Origin: Nectonema munidae | Taxonomy: Eukaryota > Nematomorpha > Nectonematoida > Nectonematidae | NCBI GenBank assembly: GCA_030549495.1 | Contig: JAUIRK010001056.1 | Coordinates: 707,001-771,000 of the forward strand | Length of the DNA stretch: 64,000 nucleotides | Direction of reading: 5' to 3' | In this document: piece by piece, positions 53,901-63,838 of the stretch | How the letters are laid out: every line of letters begins with the position of its first letter | Numbering within the stretch: the first letter of the stretch is position 1 | The notes under the pieces: generated by a model | What the model saw: the letters and a program-made list of their open reading frames with translations, nothing else | What the model was told of the DNA's origin: nothing | Databases searched by the model: none | Position numbers and translations under genes: made by a program

Positions 53901-56900
53901 AAAGAAATATTCGAAAATAGCAAGTAAACGTCACTTTTGTATAATAATATGTAGCATAGAATTTGTATCGCCTTACGGAGTAAGAATTGCAAATCGCATA
54001 TAAAAATGTTTTGGAAAGAATTGTCAATTCCTAAACTTGAATGTTCTGTTTGTATCGCAAATGCTGTGTGTTTCACGACCCAATCACAATAAGCTTGATT
54101 ACTTCTGATTGACATTATTCATATGATTTCAGTCTACATTGCTTCTTTTTTATTTTAAATGTTTAGGAATTATTTCGAAGATAACCTACTTGAAAGAAAT
54201 GAAGATAAATTCTGTCGTTATAACTTCAATATTTCAATCCTATCCAAAGTACGTTGATGATGCAGGCTACAACTTCAAAAGTATCAGTCCAGAGTTGGGT
54301 TCCTTCAAAGATTTTGAAAATTTAATTAAAGAGCTCTCAAATAATCAAATAGACGTTATTCTAGAGTTGCCGATCCTTGGAACAAGTTACAAACATCCTT
54401 GGTTTTTGAAAAGTGAAAAACAAAGAAAAAAATATGAAAATTACTATATATGGCGTAACTTTGCCAAAAATTCCCTAAAAGAAGTAGCACTTTCTCTTAT
54501 TATTTATCTACAACTAACAAATTTATAATGCTATTTTTTCGTATCCAGGATCTAACTTGGGGAATATCAGGATTTTCTAGTGACGATATATTTTCAAAAC
54601 ATTCTTACTTCTATTCATTGAACTCAAAAATCCCAGATCTCAATTTAACGAATGAGCATTTGTTGCGCGATATAGACGACATTTATGATTTTTGGATATC
54701 TAAAGGAATTTCAGGCTTCTTGATTCCAAACGCTGATCTCCTATTTTCCCAAAATAAATTTTATGATAAGGTTAACTAATTATATCTTTTGCTTTTTCTA
54801 CAAGCCTTCCCGCGTTATCTAAAAATCGACATTTTTATTTTTGTCTATTTCTCCTTTTATTTCCAGTATCACATCTACGGGAATAATGATCCAATGACAA
54901 TGAGAGATCGAACGCGGGATAGCAGAATCAAATCCCGGCGTTTCAACCACGGCTTGGGACTCAGAGAGAAAATGTCCGATTCCTACTTCCTAAAAAACCT
55001 CTTCCGACTTCTACTCCTAAATTTTATTAGATACCGACTCCGGCTCCCAAACCCTCGTTTTAACGACTAGGGCATATGTTCTAATGATAAATTTTTTTTT
55101 AAAAGTTGAATAATTTTACGCTAAGTAAATGAAAAATAAGTTTCTCAATTTCGAATTATCAATTAAAAAATTGATTGCTAATATCGATATATGTGATCAA
55201 TAAAATTTGTATACTGATTTTGATAAGTAATCAAAATAGAAATCCAAATAATAGGCTATTTTGGAGAATTTATTGGTTAGTATAATATGCATCAGGATTT
55301 TCTTTGATTGGTTGGCAATTGTTGTACCGGTAGAGAGCACATTTGGCATTTGTAGCCGCCATACAATTGCCATCATACCAGATTTTCATTTTTACAGCCA
55401 CACATTCGATAAATCCAAAAAGAGATTTCTTTACCTAAACAAATTGAAATCTTTTGAGTAAATTTGGTCTGATAAAAATTATTTAAAAATAATATCCATA
55501 ATGGTGAAGCAATTTTTGTGAAGATGAATAAAATTATTTGTTATGTTTTATTATAAAAGGAAATCAACTTAACTTCTTTTCAGATTTCTAACATTATCTA
55601 ACAGATTTCTAGAATTAATTTCCAGATTTCTATTTTGTTAAATCTGTCTTCAAAATTTTCCCCACAACTTCAAAGAAACTATATAATGTACTGAATTTTC
55701 TTAAAAAATAATTCTTAGCTCATAGTGATGTATCGGATATCCGCATATGGGGATCATTCGCAAAAAAATTCACATCGGCTTTGCATCCTCATTCGTGGAT
55801 TTTTATTATCTCAAAATCCGCATCCGTACTTTTTCTCTAATATCTATCTTAAAATATCGATTCCACTGGAACTGTGCTCCATTTGAGAGATGTCGTCAAA
55901 ATGAGTCGCACACGACCAATGCGTACCATTCCACATCATATTGCAGTAATTACAAGATTAGAAGGAGGAGATAAGAGAGATACGAAAAAGAGTAAAAGCT
56001 ACATACGCCTGATTTGCATTCTGAAGAGAGAGAGAGAGGGGAAGACAGAAACAGAAGCACATTGTGCAAGTCATAGACAACACAATGTTTAAAAATATAA
56101 TGCCTAATGAAACTTTTCTTGATCCAAGATTTAAAAGTAAATTTTTTACCGATTATGAAGTAACAAATAAAGTGAAAAATTTTCTTTTAAATTTATATGA
56201 TGAGGATAAACTCGATAACAATGGCAATGAAAGTAAAGTGACGACAAGCTGCAAAAAATGGGGAAAAGTGCTGATGAAGTTTATACTTCTTTGAACGAAG
56301 TTATGGATTCTATTTTAAATTCTAACATTGAAGAAGAAACGAGCAAGAAAATGAAGATAATGAGGTATCAAAAAGAAAAAAGAATCAATGGCAAAACTAT
56401 TCAAAGCTTGGATTGGTGGAAAATCAAAGAAGAATAATTTCCCTTTTTATCCAAAATTGCATGACAATATCTCACTTATCCTTCTAGCACTGTTCAAAGC
56501 GAACAGCTTTTCAGTACGGCTGGAAATATTTATAATGACAAAAGAAAAAGGCTACTAGGAGAAAAAGTTGAAAAACTTTTATTTATCTTAAACTATAATT
56601 ATTGTAAATAATTTTTTTTATTTAGTGTGATTTATATTTTTCTTTATTGTTGAATTAAAAAAAATAGAAAAATGAATGAAATAGAATAGTGATAAAATTT
56701 GAAAACATGTAATTTTTGAAACATTTAATATCCGCATCTGCATAAAAATTTTTTTTTCATTCGCATCCGCTCGGATGTCAAATCTAATATCCAGATCCGC
56801 GGATCTGAAAAAATTCATATCCGATACATCTCTAGCTCATATTACATAAAAAATTTTGGTTCAAAAGTATATCGACTTTTTTTTACATAAAATGTGGAAA

Positions 56901-59900
56901 GGCTTAACAATACTATTTTGCTATTACCTTTCATCATGATTCGTTACTTTTTTAGAGAAGGCTTTTGCATGATTTTTTTCGAAGAATGAGAAAAAAGCTT
57001 GGAGAGTAAGTAACTTTTCTGTTTATTTTTAATTCTTGCGTGAAATCTTTCGTTGTTTTTATGATTGGTCCTTTGTTCAAGGACCATCCATCAGTATGAA
57101 AGCAGTGTCCCTTGAAATGAAAATTGTTGCTTTAAATTCTGATCCTCAAACGGTTAATTATATTTTCTAATTTAGATTTTCTAGAATGACTGTCCAACAT
57201 TTTTCTATCATTACCCAATTTTAAACTAGAAGTTCATCTATCCACAGGGTCGTAATTCTGCTCATAAAGTTTCAAATGAAAAATTAAAATACACAACTTT
57301 ATTCTGACAAAATTTATTAAAATTTATGTGATTTCTGACATTAACTGTGTGATTTCTGTTAAACCGGTCTTCATTAATCCTAGTCCATGATTACTCGTAC
57401 AAATAATTTTTGCCTAAAGTTTTTCCTTTTTCTTTTTACCTTTGAATGCAGAAAAGATAAAATGATCAACATTTTTTATTGAAAATAATTAAGCATTTGA
57501 CGCTTTTGGTAAAATATTTGAATTATATTGGTGATATTATGGTATTGTATCAAGTCCATAAAATTTGATGGCAAATCATTGTTTTTTCACAATCCAAATG
57601 TTTCATTGTCCGAATAATTTTTTTATTCTTCGGATTTACGAGGATTGACTGTATTCACAGAAAAAAAACAAGATTGCTGCACTTTCCCAAAATGATCGAA
57701 TGCTTGAGAAGGAACACAAAACCTGGAAGACCTTTAGCAATGGGAGGGTATAAATTAGGATTCTGGATAAATAATGTTTAGCAATTACATTTAAAAACCT
57801 AAAAAGGGATGTATAGTATATTGATATAGTAGATAAAATGCATTCGAGTTTATTAATAACCATGTCTAGTTCGATTAGCAGTGTTCTATGAGATATAAGG
57901 TTCACAAAGGAGGAGACGCTCTAAATAGAGAGATATAATGGCTATGAAGATTTTGATGTAAAAGGGAAAGGCAGGGACAAGCAAGAAGAATATGGAAGGG
58001 GATTCAGTATTGGACAAGTATGATCTACATAAGGAATTGCTAGAGAGGTGAATACGATGAAAGTATAGCTTACAAGGACAGTGACCAGATAACCATCTAA
58101 TGAGGGGATGGGAGATAACAAGGTTTTGCTCTTTCCATAGGGTGTGCATTTGTGCAATATTGGGGATAGAGGAAACAATGCTAGCTGAAGAGTTGGAATT
58201 CGAGAAATTTTGTTTATTATACACATAGGAAAGAAAAGAGGCGTAAAAGACTTTAAAGTTGGCAAAAAAGAGCGGAAAAGCTTGCTTGGCCAGGATGTCG
58301 ACATAATCGTTTTTGTAAATGTTAGAGTGGGAAGGAATCCAAAAAACCAAATTTAAAAAACATAAAGTGAACTAAAAGTTTAGTGACTAAGGTATAAATC
58401 AGATAGAGAGTTTTTTATGAAGGTGAAAAATATTTTGACAGTCAGTGTAAAAATGCAAAGAGAAGTAAGAAGGGAAATTAAGAAATTATCCAAGATGTTG
58501 CAACAAGAATTAAATAAAGCAAGCGTTTCAGCTTCAAGAACAGAATGCAAGGGATCAATGGCTGGAGAGGATTTCATAAAGGGTTTAATTTGGAAGAGGT
58601 TAAAGACAGCAAAAGAACACATTTTGAAATGGTCTTGACGGAGTCTGTAAAAATTCGAAGAGATGAAGAGTCAATGCGTGAAGATAAAATTAAACTAGAA
58701 GCCATTTTCTTATTATGATGAGTGATATAGAAAAAGGAAGAGGGATATATGGATGAATAAGTGAAATGGGATTTAGGTAAGAGTGAACCAAGAGAAATAA
58801 AAGTGACAGAAAAAATTCATTAAGTAACAAATCGTAAAACAGTTGCTAGAAGGAAAGAGAACGGATGGAATAAAGGGGGGGGGGGTGAATGGATTTGTAT
58901 GTTAATAATAATTACCCTTTGAGTAGAGTTTTTTTGAGATGAAGATGAAAGCTATGAATATACAGATGATATATAATTCACACACATACTTTTGTGTACT
59001 TGTAAAAGGACTTAGCAAAACGTGATGGAATTAAATATTTGTTATGGTACAACTTACAGATTTTGTGTTCCCACCGAAATTTTTGCCACAAGTCGCCACC
59101 TATGTTTAAAAATACACTGCTCAAAATTAATTTTGCATGAGTATAAGGAAATAAAGTCTGTTCAAGAATTGACATAGTTTTAGATTTGTAAATTGGTGTA
59201 GTTTTAAGAATTTGCGATTTTTGGCCAAATCGTCGGAAAAACATAAGATGAGTCGGTGGGTCAAATATGCATCCTATTGTTGTACAATGTACACTTGTAT
59301 GCATAGATATAGACGGAGATCGAAGTTGAGTGTGTAACTCTACGTATGTGTGCAAACTTTATATTGTGAATAAAACACCTTTTGTTGGCGAGTTTGTTGT
59401 CTTTATCTATTTTTGTATGTGTTCTTTTGAAATAAAAAAAAATTAAATTGACTAATAACAACAAGATAACACACATGGTTTTTTTAAGTAGAGTTTGTAA
59501 CACAGTTCATATTTTTTTACTTTTCCAGTTAGAATATTCAGTGTGACTCTGGAAGAAGTAATTAATTTTGATAAATGGTAAAATGTATTGTAAATAAGCA
59601 TTTTTCCTGGAAAAATCCTTTAGTAAGACGATAACTACGGATTGTCAATAATCATTTTATAAAATTAATCTGCGAAATTTTGCAAATACAACAAATTTGA
59701 TTTACTGAAAATTTTCCAATATTAAGATTTTGTTTAGGCGTAAAATATTTGTTTCTCTCTTTAATGATGCTTTTCGAGATGATGACCTACTCTCCGGTGA
59801 CATCGATGTCATGTTCACCAAGGCGCTTTCTCTCATTTCGCCGAATTGTAATGGCAATTGTGTTGCTCACTTAATCAATTCAACCCTCAATTCTCTACGC

Positions 59901-62359
59901 GTTGACACTTCCGAAAAAATTGGCTGGATGGTCACTTTCGTTCTTCTCTTTTTTCCTTTACATGTTCCCTCTTTTCAAACATTTCAGCTGGCAAACAGAG
60001 ATTCGCCTTCAAGAATTGCTTCCAAATTCTCAGGAAACTACATCACTTCTTTAAATGCATTGATGCTGCTCAAAGGACCTTGGATGATTTTCTATGGAGA
60101 TGAGCTAGGCTTGGAAAATGATAACGATCGTAAAAATCATTTTTTCTGTGCCTCTCTTCCCAATCTTATGCTAAATGTAAAGCATCCATTTCTTTTCTTT
60201 TTATTCCTGATTCTTATTCATCAGAATGAACATAAATTGCCCTAAAAATTTGAAAGAACCGCCTTATGAAACTAGAAAAGGCAAAAAACGTTTAAACAAT
60301 TTAAGAGTCAAGTTCTTTCAGAGAATAATAAAAAAGATTTATTTTTTTAACAATTTTTAATTAAATTTAATCACTGATGACGATAATTTATTGGCAAAAA
60401 GTTGAAAATGAGGTTGAAATTACAAATTTTTGTGCATAAAAAATTAACAGAAGTTTTAGTGGGTACCCTTCTTCAAGTACGGACAAGCGCGGGTAAAAAA
60501 TTACTCGTAGCAGCAGTAGTCTGAATCAGTATTTGCAAATAAAAAAGAATGAACATGAAGAAAATTTTTTTATTTTTCGCACACTCTATTGCTCTTCAAT
60601 CCTGATGAAGTTCTTTAGATGCATCAAAAATGGAATTTTTTGTTCCATGTTTTTCCTGATTACTACTGAAGTATGCATAAAATAGATTTTTTTCTTCATT
60701 TTTTAATCTTTTTTTATTATGTTATAATTTAAAAAATACGAAGTTCATCAACCAATTGTCCATTTCTCTTAGGTTTTCTAGTCCCTTTCCATTGATATTT
60801 GCAATGATTCAATGCCTAAGAAGTTTAATGGAAAAAAGTCAGAATGCTAGTGAGTTCACACTTCACAAATCTAAGTGGAAAAAACCCACGTTGAAAAATT
60901 TACGGTTTGATCACTTAAATATGTAATAATCATGTACTTTCAGATACAGAGAGAAGTTTCGAGAATCTTCTTTTTTGAATATTACTTAAACTGAACTAAC
61001 TGCTAAAAAAATTATTTTTTTCCATATTAATCTCAACTTAACTAGTTGGAGCAGTTGAAAAAGAGTACAAATAGTTTTTCTTTAGAAAAAGAACTAAAGA
61101 ATTCTAATGTTTCACTATTTTTATCTGAACCAATTCGCTTTTATATTTTATAAATATTTTCCAAGTTCCCCTTTTACAACTCAAGTAACTACAATACTAA
61201 GTATCTTATCGAAAAATTTATTCTTTTAATATATTTGAGTTGATTTTAAAATGCTAAAATATTTATTAAAAGACTTAACATGTGTTTAAAGGTCTAAGAT
61301 AATCTAAATTCGTCCTTTTTTGGCATGTTAGCACAATTAAATTGATTCGAGATTTGGCATCCTTATACTTCCTTCTATGTGGTTCTGAGTTATCTGAACA
61401 TCTTGAGTTGATTCCACGCTCTAACAGCCTCATACACTTCCAGATCACTGGAGAGGAACACCCAGCAATTGATACGAAGCTGCGATGCCATCCTTCTACA
61501 GAATTATTTGTGTGATTAAGTTTATCGTTTGTTCTTACATACATATTCCACAGAAGTATGCTAAATGTGGGTTCTCGAAGTCCTCGTCTACATGGCCTGC
61601 CAATATAGTGATCCTCAATATATTCCAAAATTAGCATACTTTCTTCTGACGTCTTATCATAAAGTTCTTCAAACGCTTCATGAACGGATTCAGTGGGAAA
61701 TAAAGGCAAGGGCTACTTTCATTCTCATTTTTAGATAAAAATTTTACTTTTTTTTAAGTAAAAATATATTGCCTTGTTAGAAAAATGAGCAAATGATTAT
61801 ACTGCTATTTTTGTTAGACATTCTAAAAAGCTGAGACGGGAGATTTTGTTCTACGAGGGCTTTTGTTCTGACATCATATTTTAGTGTGGATTTAGGCATT
61901 TTGAGGCTTTAAAAGGGGGAATTTCATTGTTAATTTAAGAAGCTTGACTAGTCAAACATTGTATTCAAAAAGTGTTTATACCTAATAAATGCATAGTACC
62001 TTGATCTATTGAATTAATCATGATGCTTAGTGGCATTATCGAGTTATTATAGTCAGATTTCTTGCTACACTGCCTTTTAAGAGTACCTTTTATCTTCCTG
62101 ATCCTCACTATATTAGAAAAATTGTTCTGACATTGTGCGATCAAAGATGCCTTGGAAGTTCATTGGGAAAAAAGTTTCAAACTTGCAAACTTCTTATTCC
62201 AGTCTATTGGAAAATTTTAAACAAATCTCACGCCTAAGAGTCTTGGATCCTAAGGTTGCTGGCTTTATGCAAATTATCGATTCTCACCCCTCATTTTTGG
62301 TTTTCACTCGGCAATGTCCTGGTGACATCATGCACGTTGTTATTATCAATTTCGCCAAG
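44980..62359 (+). CDS. SLC3-family amino-acid transporter heavy chain (4F2hc/rBAT-like), 3' partial
   Basis: SLC3 proteins are type II membrane glycoproteins that pair by a disulphide with an SLC7 light chain and carry it to the plasma membrane. Exons are 44980-45355, 54167-54483, 54549-54770, 59738-59930, 59988-60176 and 62147-62359. Exon 1 has a cytoplasmic tail with IGLSKEELIK, one membrane segment (about residues 66-89) and Cys93 just outside it, where the pairing cysteine of 4F2hc sits. It continues into the glucosidase-like start VIYQLCPRSFMDSNSDGLG. Later exons give DAGYNFKSISPELGSFKDF, FWISKGISGFLIPNADLL, IFYGDELGLEN and FTRQCPGDIMHVVIINFAK. Where glucosidases have the catalytic Asp (GFR.D), this protein has GFLIPNA, so enzyme activity is not expected. 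Phases agree except between exons 54549-54770 (ends phase 0) and 59738 (needs two bases), so at least one middle exon is unplaced. The end lies beyond the window. Confidence 0.88.
45586..46080. repeat. Cluster of G-rich MITE-like ends
   Basis: CAGTGGCGTATTAGGAGGGG (45586), GTGCGCACATTTTCA (45709) and CAGTGGGGGATCC (45801) look like three different element ends. Runs of 22 G (45827-45848) and 14 G (46025-46038) follow. A C-rich terminus CTCCATCCCTG ends near 46076. No target duplications could be paired. It lies in SLC3 intron 1. Confidence 0.45.
46200..47330 (+). mobile_element. hAT transposon remnant, SCAND3/FAM200-like
   Basis: The left end is CAGTGGTTCTCAAATCAC. The frame at 46480-46725 holds a BED finger: CLLCSEVLASTF then KLKRHLKMKHSS. 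Further on are FAIQLDETRNAANLAQS (core, DEST replaced by DETR), FLFCETLSSKTTEREIFDKV and, at 47148-47330, CTDRALAIS, QCAIHGQAV and IPDELKNVLDEVIK. Frames change several times and the 3' half is missing; no right terminal repeat seen. It lies in SLC3 intron 1. Confidence 0.7.
47670..47890 (+). pseudogene. BED/CGGBP1-like finger fragment
   Basis: One frame reads SSFATKYAEDCSFYSKTSLY, then CKLCEIEVKYERTFFVENHH and a stop. Spacing C-X2-C ... H resembles the N-terminal finger of CGGBP1-like hAT proteins. It is short and isolated, so the family is tentative. Confidence 0.4.
47899..47941. repeat. Perfect 19-bp palindrome with 5-base loop
   Basis: ATACTCGTGTATACATATT (47899-47917) is followed by ACTCA and the exact reverse complement (47923-47941). 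TGTATACATATTAGT about 30 bp further on is a third, partial copy. Could be a MITE core or a recombination product. Confidence 0.85.
48539..49316. mobile_element. GGAGTCGG-family hAT MITE, longest copy
   Basis: The left end CAGGGTTGTGGAAGTCGC and right-side GAGTCGGAATCGGAGTCGC, then TGCAACTCTG, form the pattern 'CAGGGTTGTGGAGTCGGAGTC' and its inverse known from non-autonomous hATs. Related pieces occur at 29680-29845, 53404-53840 and 54920-55060. No clear 8-bp duplication. Confidence 0.55.
49866..52760 (-). mobile_element. piggyBac transposon, nearly whole
   Basis: TTAA at 49866-49869 and 52757-52760 enclose perfect 16-bp terminal inverted repeats, CCCTCGCTTGACGGAC and its complement. A subterminal GACGGACTC repeat lies near both ends. 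The element is about 2.9 kb and its transposase is on the minus strand. Perfect ends and only two visible frame breaks suggest it is the youngest coding transposon in the window. Confidence 0.93.
50094..51794 (-). pseudogene. piggyBac transposase, PGBD4-like, with about two frameshifts
   Basis: The transposase cuts and pastes the element at TTAA. From 51794 an acidic serine-rich start (SSSSSLSTDSFSSF) leads to LVAPDATEYTRDPKHQGAGR and SLNIRNIVLEPSGPKGLAKN. After a frame change near 51525 and a probable 51-bp intron (51461-51411, GTAAG..TTTTAG), the main domain follows (51367-50891): HLLSYFGALIYIG, RFDDKEKRD and TVTIDEQLVTFRG with the first catalytic Asp. Another frame change near 50920 leads to the last part (50894-50094). 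That part has GVYTDRFFTSHQL (second Asp), SKCGVDVANKMIRTY (third Asp) and a cysteine-rich C-terminal finger (CSKCISKRSRTARRCEKCG, then CSNCC). About 560 residues, normal for the family. Catalytic residues are all present. Confidence 0.9.
53107..53235. mobile_element. piggyBac MITE, subfamily B, best copy
   Basis: TTAACCCTTTGAGGACCAG at the left and AAGCCTCAAAGGGTTAA at the right give an inverted repeat with TTAA borders. Inside are AATCGTCTGCTTTTT and its near-complement GCAGACGATTATT, so the whole 129 bp can fold. It lies in SLC3 intron 1, right after family-D copy 2. Confidence 0.9.
53404..53840. repeat. GGAGTCGG-family fragment
   Basis: ATCCGACCCAACTC near the left, AATCAGAGTTGCAGTGTCAG inside and CCCGACTCCAACCTCC near the right match the family at 48539 in pieces. 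Borders are uncertain. Confidence 0.4.
54867..54910 (+). CDS. Candidate start of a missing SLC3 exon
   Basis: After TTTCCAG the frame, in the phase required by the preceding exon, reads YHIYGNNDPMTMRD, which resembles the 'NHIYT.D.PE' block of SLC3 ectodomains. No donor site follows before sequence of the GGAGTCGG repeat family begins, so the exon cannot be closed. It may be a real exon damaged by an insertion, or chance. Confidence 0.35.
54920..55060. repeat. GGAGTCGG-family or composite repeat fragment
   Basis: Its right part, ATACCGACTCCGGCTCCCAAA then CCCTCG, is the inverse of the family's CAGGGTTGTGGAGTCGG end. The left part (GAGATCGAACGCGGGAT, CAAATCCCGGCG) looks like a tRNA-type head on the minus strand. 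Directly follows the candidate SLC3 exon. Confidence 0.4.
55261..55461 (+). pseudogene. Possible hAT C-terminal fragment
   Basis: FDWLAIVVPVESTFGICSRH resembles the 'LAI.VSTV.SESTFS..GR' dimerisation motif of other hATs. It is short, with no ends or further homology, so the call is weak. Confidence 0.3.
55724..56832 (+). mobile_element. hAT element with internal deletion, ZBED1/dimerisation-domain type
   Basis: Ends AGTGATGTATCGGATAT and ATATCCGATACATCTC are inverted, with an exact 8-bp duplication TAGCTCAT (55716-55723 and 56833-56840). Only the last third of a transposase remains. It comprises ETFLDPRFKSKFFTDYEV (56110-56165), then a piece near 56405-56612 reading SLDWWKIKEE, FPFLSKIA, SSTVQSEQLFSTAGNIY and KRKRLLGEKVEKLLFI, the hAT C-terminal dimerisation motif. 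Stops occur, and the BED finger and catalytic core are absent. It lies in the SLC3 gene. Confidence 0.88.
56841..57639. other. SLC3 intronic DNA, nothing recognised
   Basis: AT-rich sequence with no conserved frame. The unplaced SLC3 exon could in principle lie here or at 58900-59730, but no segment with the right phase and family motifs was found. Confidence 0.35.
57640..58860 (-). pseudogene. RNase H end of an I/Jockey-group LINE
   Basis: On the minus strand, pieces near 58665-58380 give PAIDPLHSVLEAETLAL and at 58350 FWIPSHSNIYKNDYVDILAK. These are the RNase H blocks 'S.F.AE..AL' and 'W.PSH..I..N...D..AK'. LIRWLSGHCPCKLYFHRI near 58125-58070 is the usual segment after RNase H ('L.GH.....YL.R'). 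The frame is interrupted at several places. Downstream of 57880 only low-similarity sequence remains. It lies in an SLC3 intron and may belong to the same group as the LINE at 14485, which lacks this region. Confidence 0.65.
61275..61709 (-). pseudogene. Mutator-like (MULE) transposase C-terminal fragment
   Basis: The open frame reads VHEAFEELYDKTSEE, then ILEYIEDHYIGRPCRRGLRE, LLWNMYVRTNDKLNHTNNSV and EGWHRSF. 'YIGR....R...P.F....WN.Y.R.......TNNSVEGWH..F' is the conserved end of FLYWCH/MULE-type transposase-like proteins of invertebrates. The catalytic DDE part is not present; 145 codons remain open. It lies in SLC3 intron 60177-62146 in the opposite orientation. Confidence 0.75.
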
Positions 62360-63404
62360 GTAAACTCTTTTATCTTAAAAATTCACCTAAAGCCCTCATC
62401 TACAATATTTTAACACTATGAAGACTTTTTCTTTTTTGAAGACCTATTAAAAAATTCTTCCCTCGCATTTTTCCTACTTTTAATGTTAATACATGTTTAA
62501 TCACTTAATTTTAGAACTAAGTATACCTCCCTATGCTAACCTTATAATATATACGTTTGTATCTACCTATAGTCTGCATGCGGGTGTGAGTAGGGTTGGT
62601 TAGATCGTGGATTACAGCAGCGCAATTGGACCTTTTCGATTAAAACACCACATGGTTCCCTTACCTTTACATTAGCGGAATCAAGCGAAACCCAATCTAT
62701 TTATGTTCTTTTTATTTGCCAAGGTTTTTATACAGAAATCTGTAGCTTATGAATACCGAATGGTATCACAGATCAGACACTTTACTTTTATCACTGCAAA
62801 GTGTGTACAAAACGAAATTCACTGTCTTAAAAGATTTACAATTGTTATTTGTATCCAAGATTCTTTTTTATGAAGCATAACAGTTGTGTACATTATTAGT
62901 AGTAAATAAAGTGACATAAAAACTCAATTCAAAATTTTTGCATATTTATTATTTGGTTTGCTATTGAAACACTACGCCTAACGCTCCCATACAGAAACAA
63001 GCGCATATTTCCTGAAATATGAAAAGAAAACCTTGAATTAACAAAAGGCGTGTTAATAGCATTAGTATCACATCCTATTCATTTAAAATATTTGTTTTAT
63101 GTGGAGGTGCCTCAAATGGAATTTAAGTAGCATGAAAAATAGATTTTTGAATCAATACTATATAATATCTGTACATAAAGAAAATGTGGCTGAGATATTG
63201 TGAATAAAGTTCAAAGAGGGAAATGAGTAGAAAACAGTAAAACTTTTATTGAAATATCTTTTTCGAATCAAATCTGCCGTTGCAAGAAGGGAGACCGAGG
63301 AGCAGGGGGTGATGAAGAAGGAGGAACTGGTGAAATAATAATATCTATCCTATTTAATATTTTTTCTTTCTTCAAATATCGAAAATTTAATATTAGTTAA
63401 AAAT
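62360..63404. other. SLC3 3' intron or flank
   Basis: The donor GTAAAC follows exon 62147-62359, so the coding region goes on. No acceptor plus C-terminal SLC3 sequence was recognised before the window ends. It includes one SINE copy. Confidence 0.45.
62581..62668 (+). repeat. SINE family 1, internally deleted
   Basis: GGGTGTGAGTAGGGTTGGTT, then AGCGCAATTGGACC and AAAACACCACATGG, keep the order of the family, but the B-box region is deleted. Confidence 0.6.
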
Positions 63405-63416
63405 TATAAAAATGAA

Positions 63417-63560
63417 GGGGCGTGAGTAAGGTTGGTTAGATGCTGGATTCGATAACTCAAGGTCTTGGGTTCGATTCCGCATCAAGCCTGCTTTCCTCAT
63501 AGTTCGATACAAGCGGCGCAATTGTGCCTTCTCGGTGAAAACACCCTATGACTTTACCTT
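63417..63560 (+). repeat. SINE family 1, complete with 12-bp target duplication
   Basis: The 144-bp copy starts GGGGCGTGAGTAAGG, has B-box GGGTTCGATTCC and ends AAAACACCCTATGACTTTAC. TATAAAAATGAA occurs exactly on both sides (63405-63416 and 63561-63572), the mark of target-primed insertion. Confidence 0.9.
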
Positions 63561-63838
63561 TATAAAAATGAAATTAAATTTTTACTTGCTTTTTTACAAT
63601 CATAATGCTCATTTACTCATTTACATACATCAAGTGAAAAAACTTTCAAATAAAAATATTTTATCTGTTGTTTGAAATAGAGTTGCAGAATCTCAGAAAA
63701 ATGGCTATCCCTGATTCCTGAAATAAAAAATTGAGTAGCAGGATGAGGTTGAAGGAGTGGCATAATTTTTGTTGTAAATAAATATAACATACGAAAGATG
63801 TGGAAAGTAGTATGTCAATTCTTTTTATTAAAAATAGA

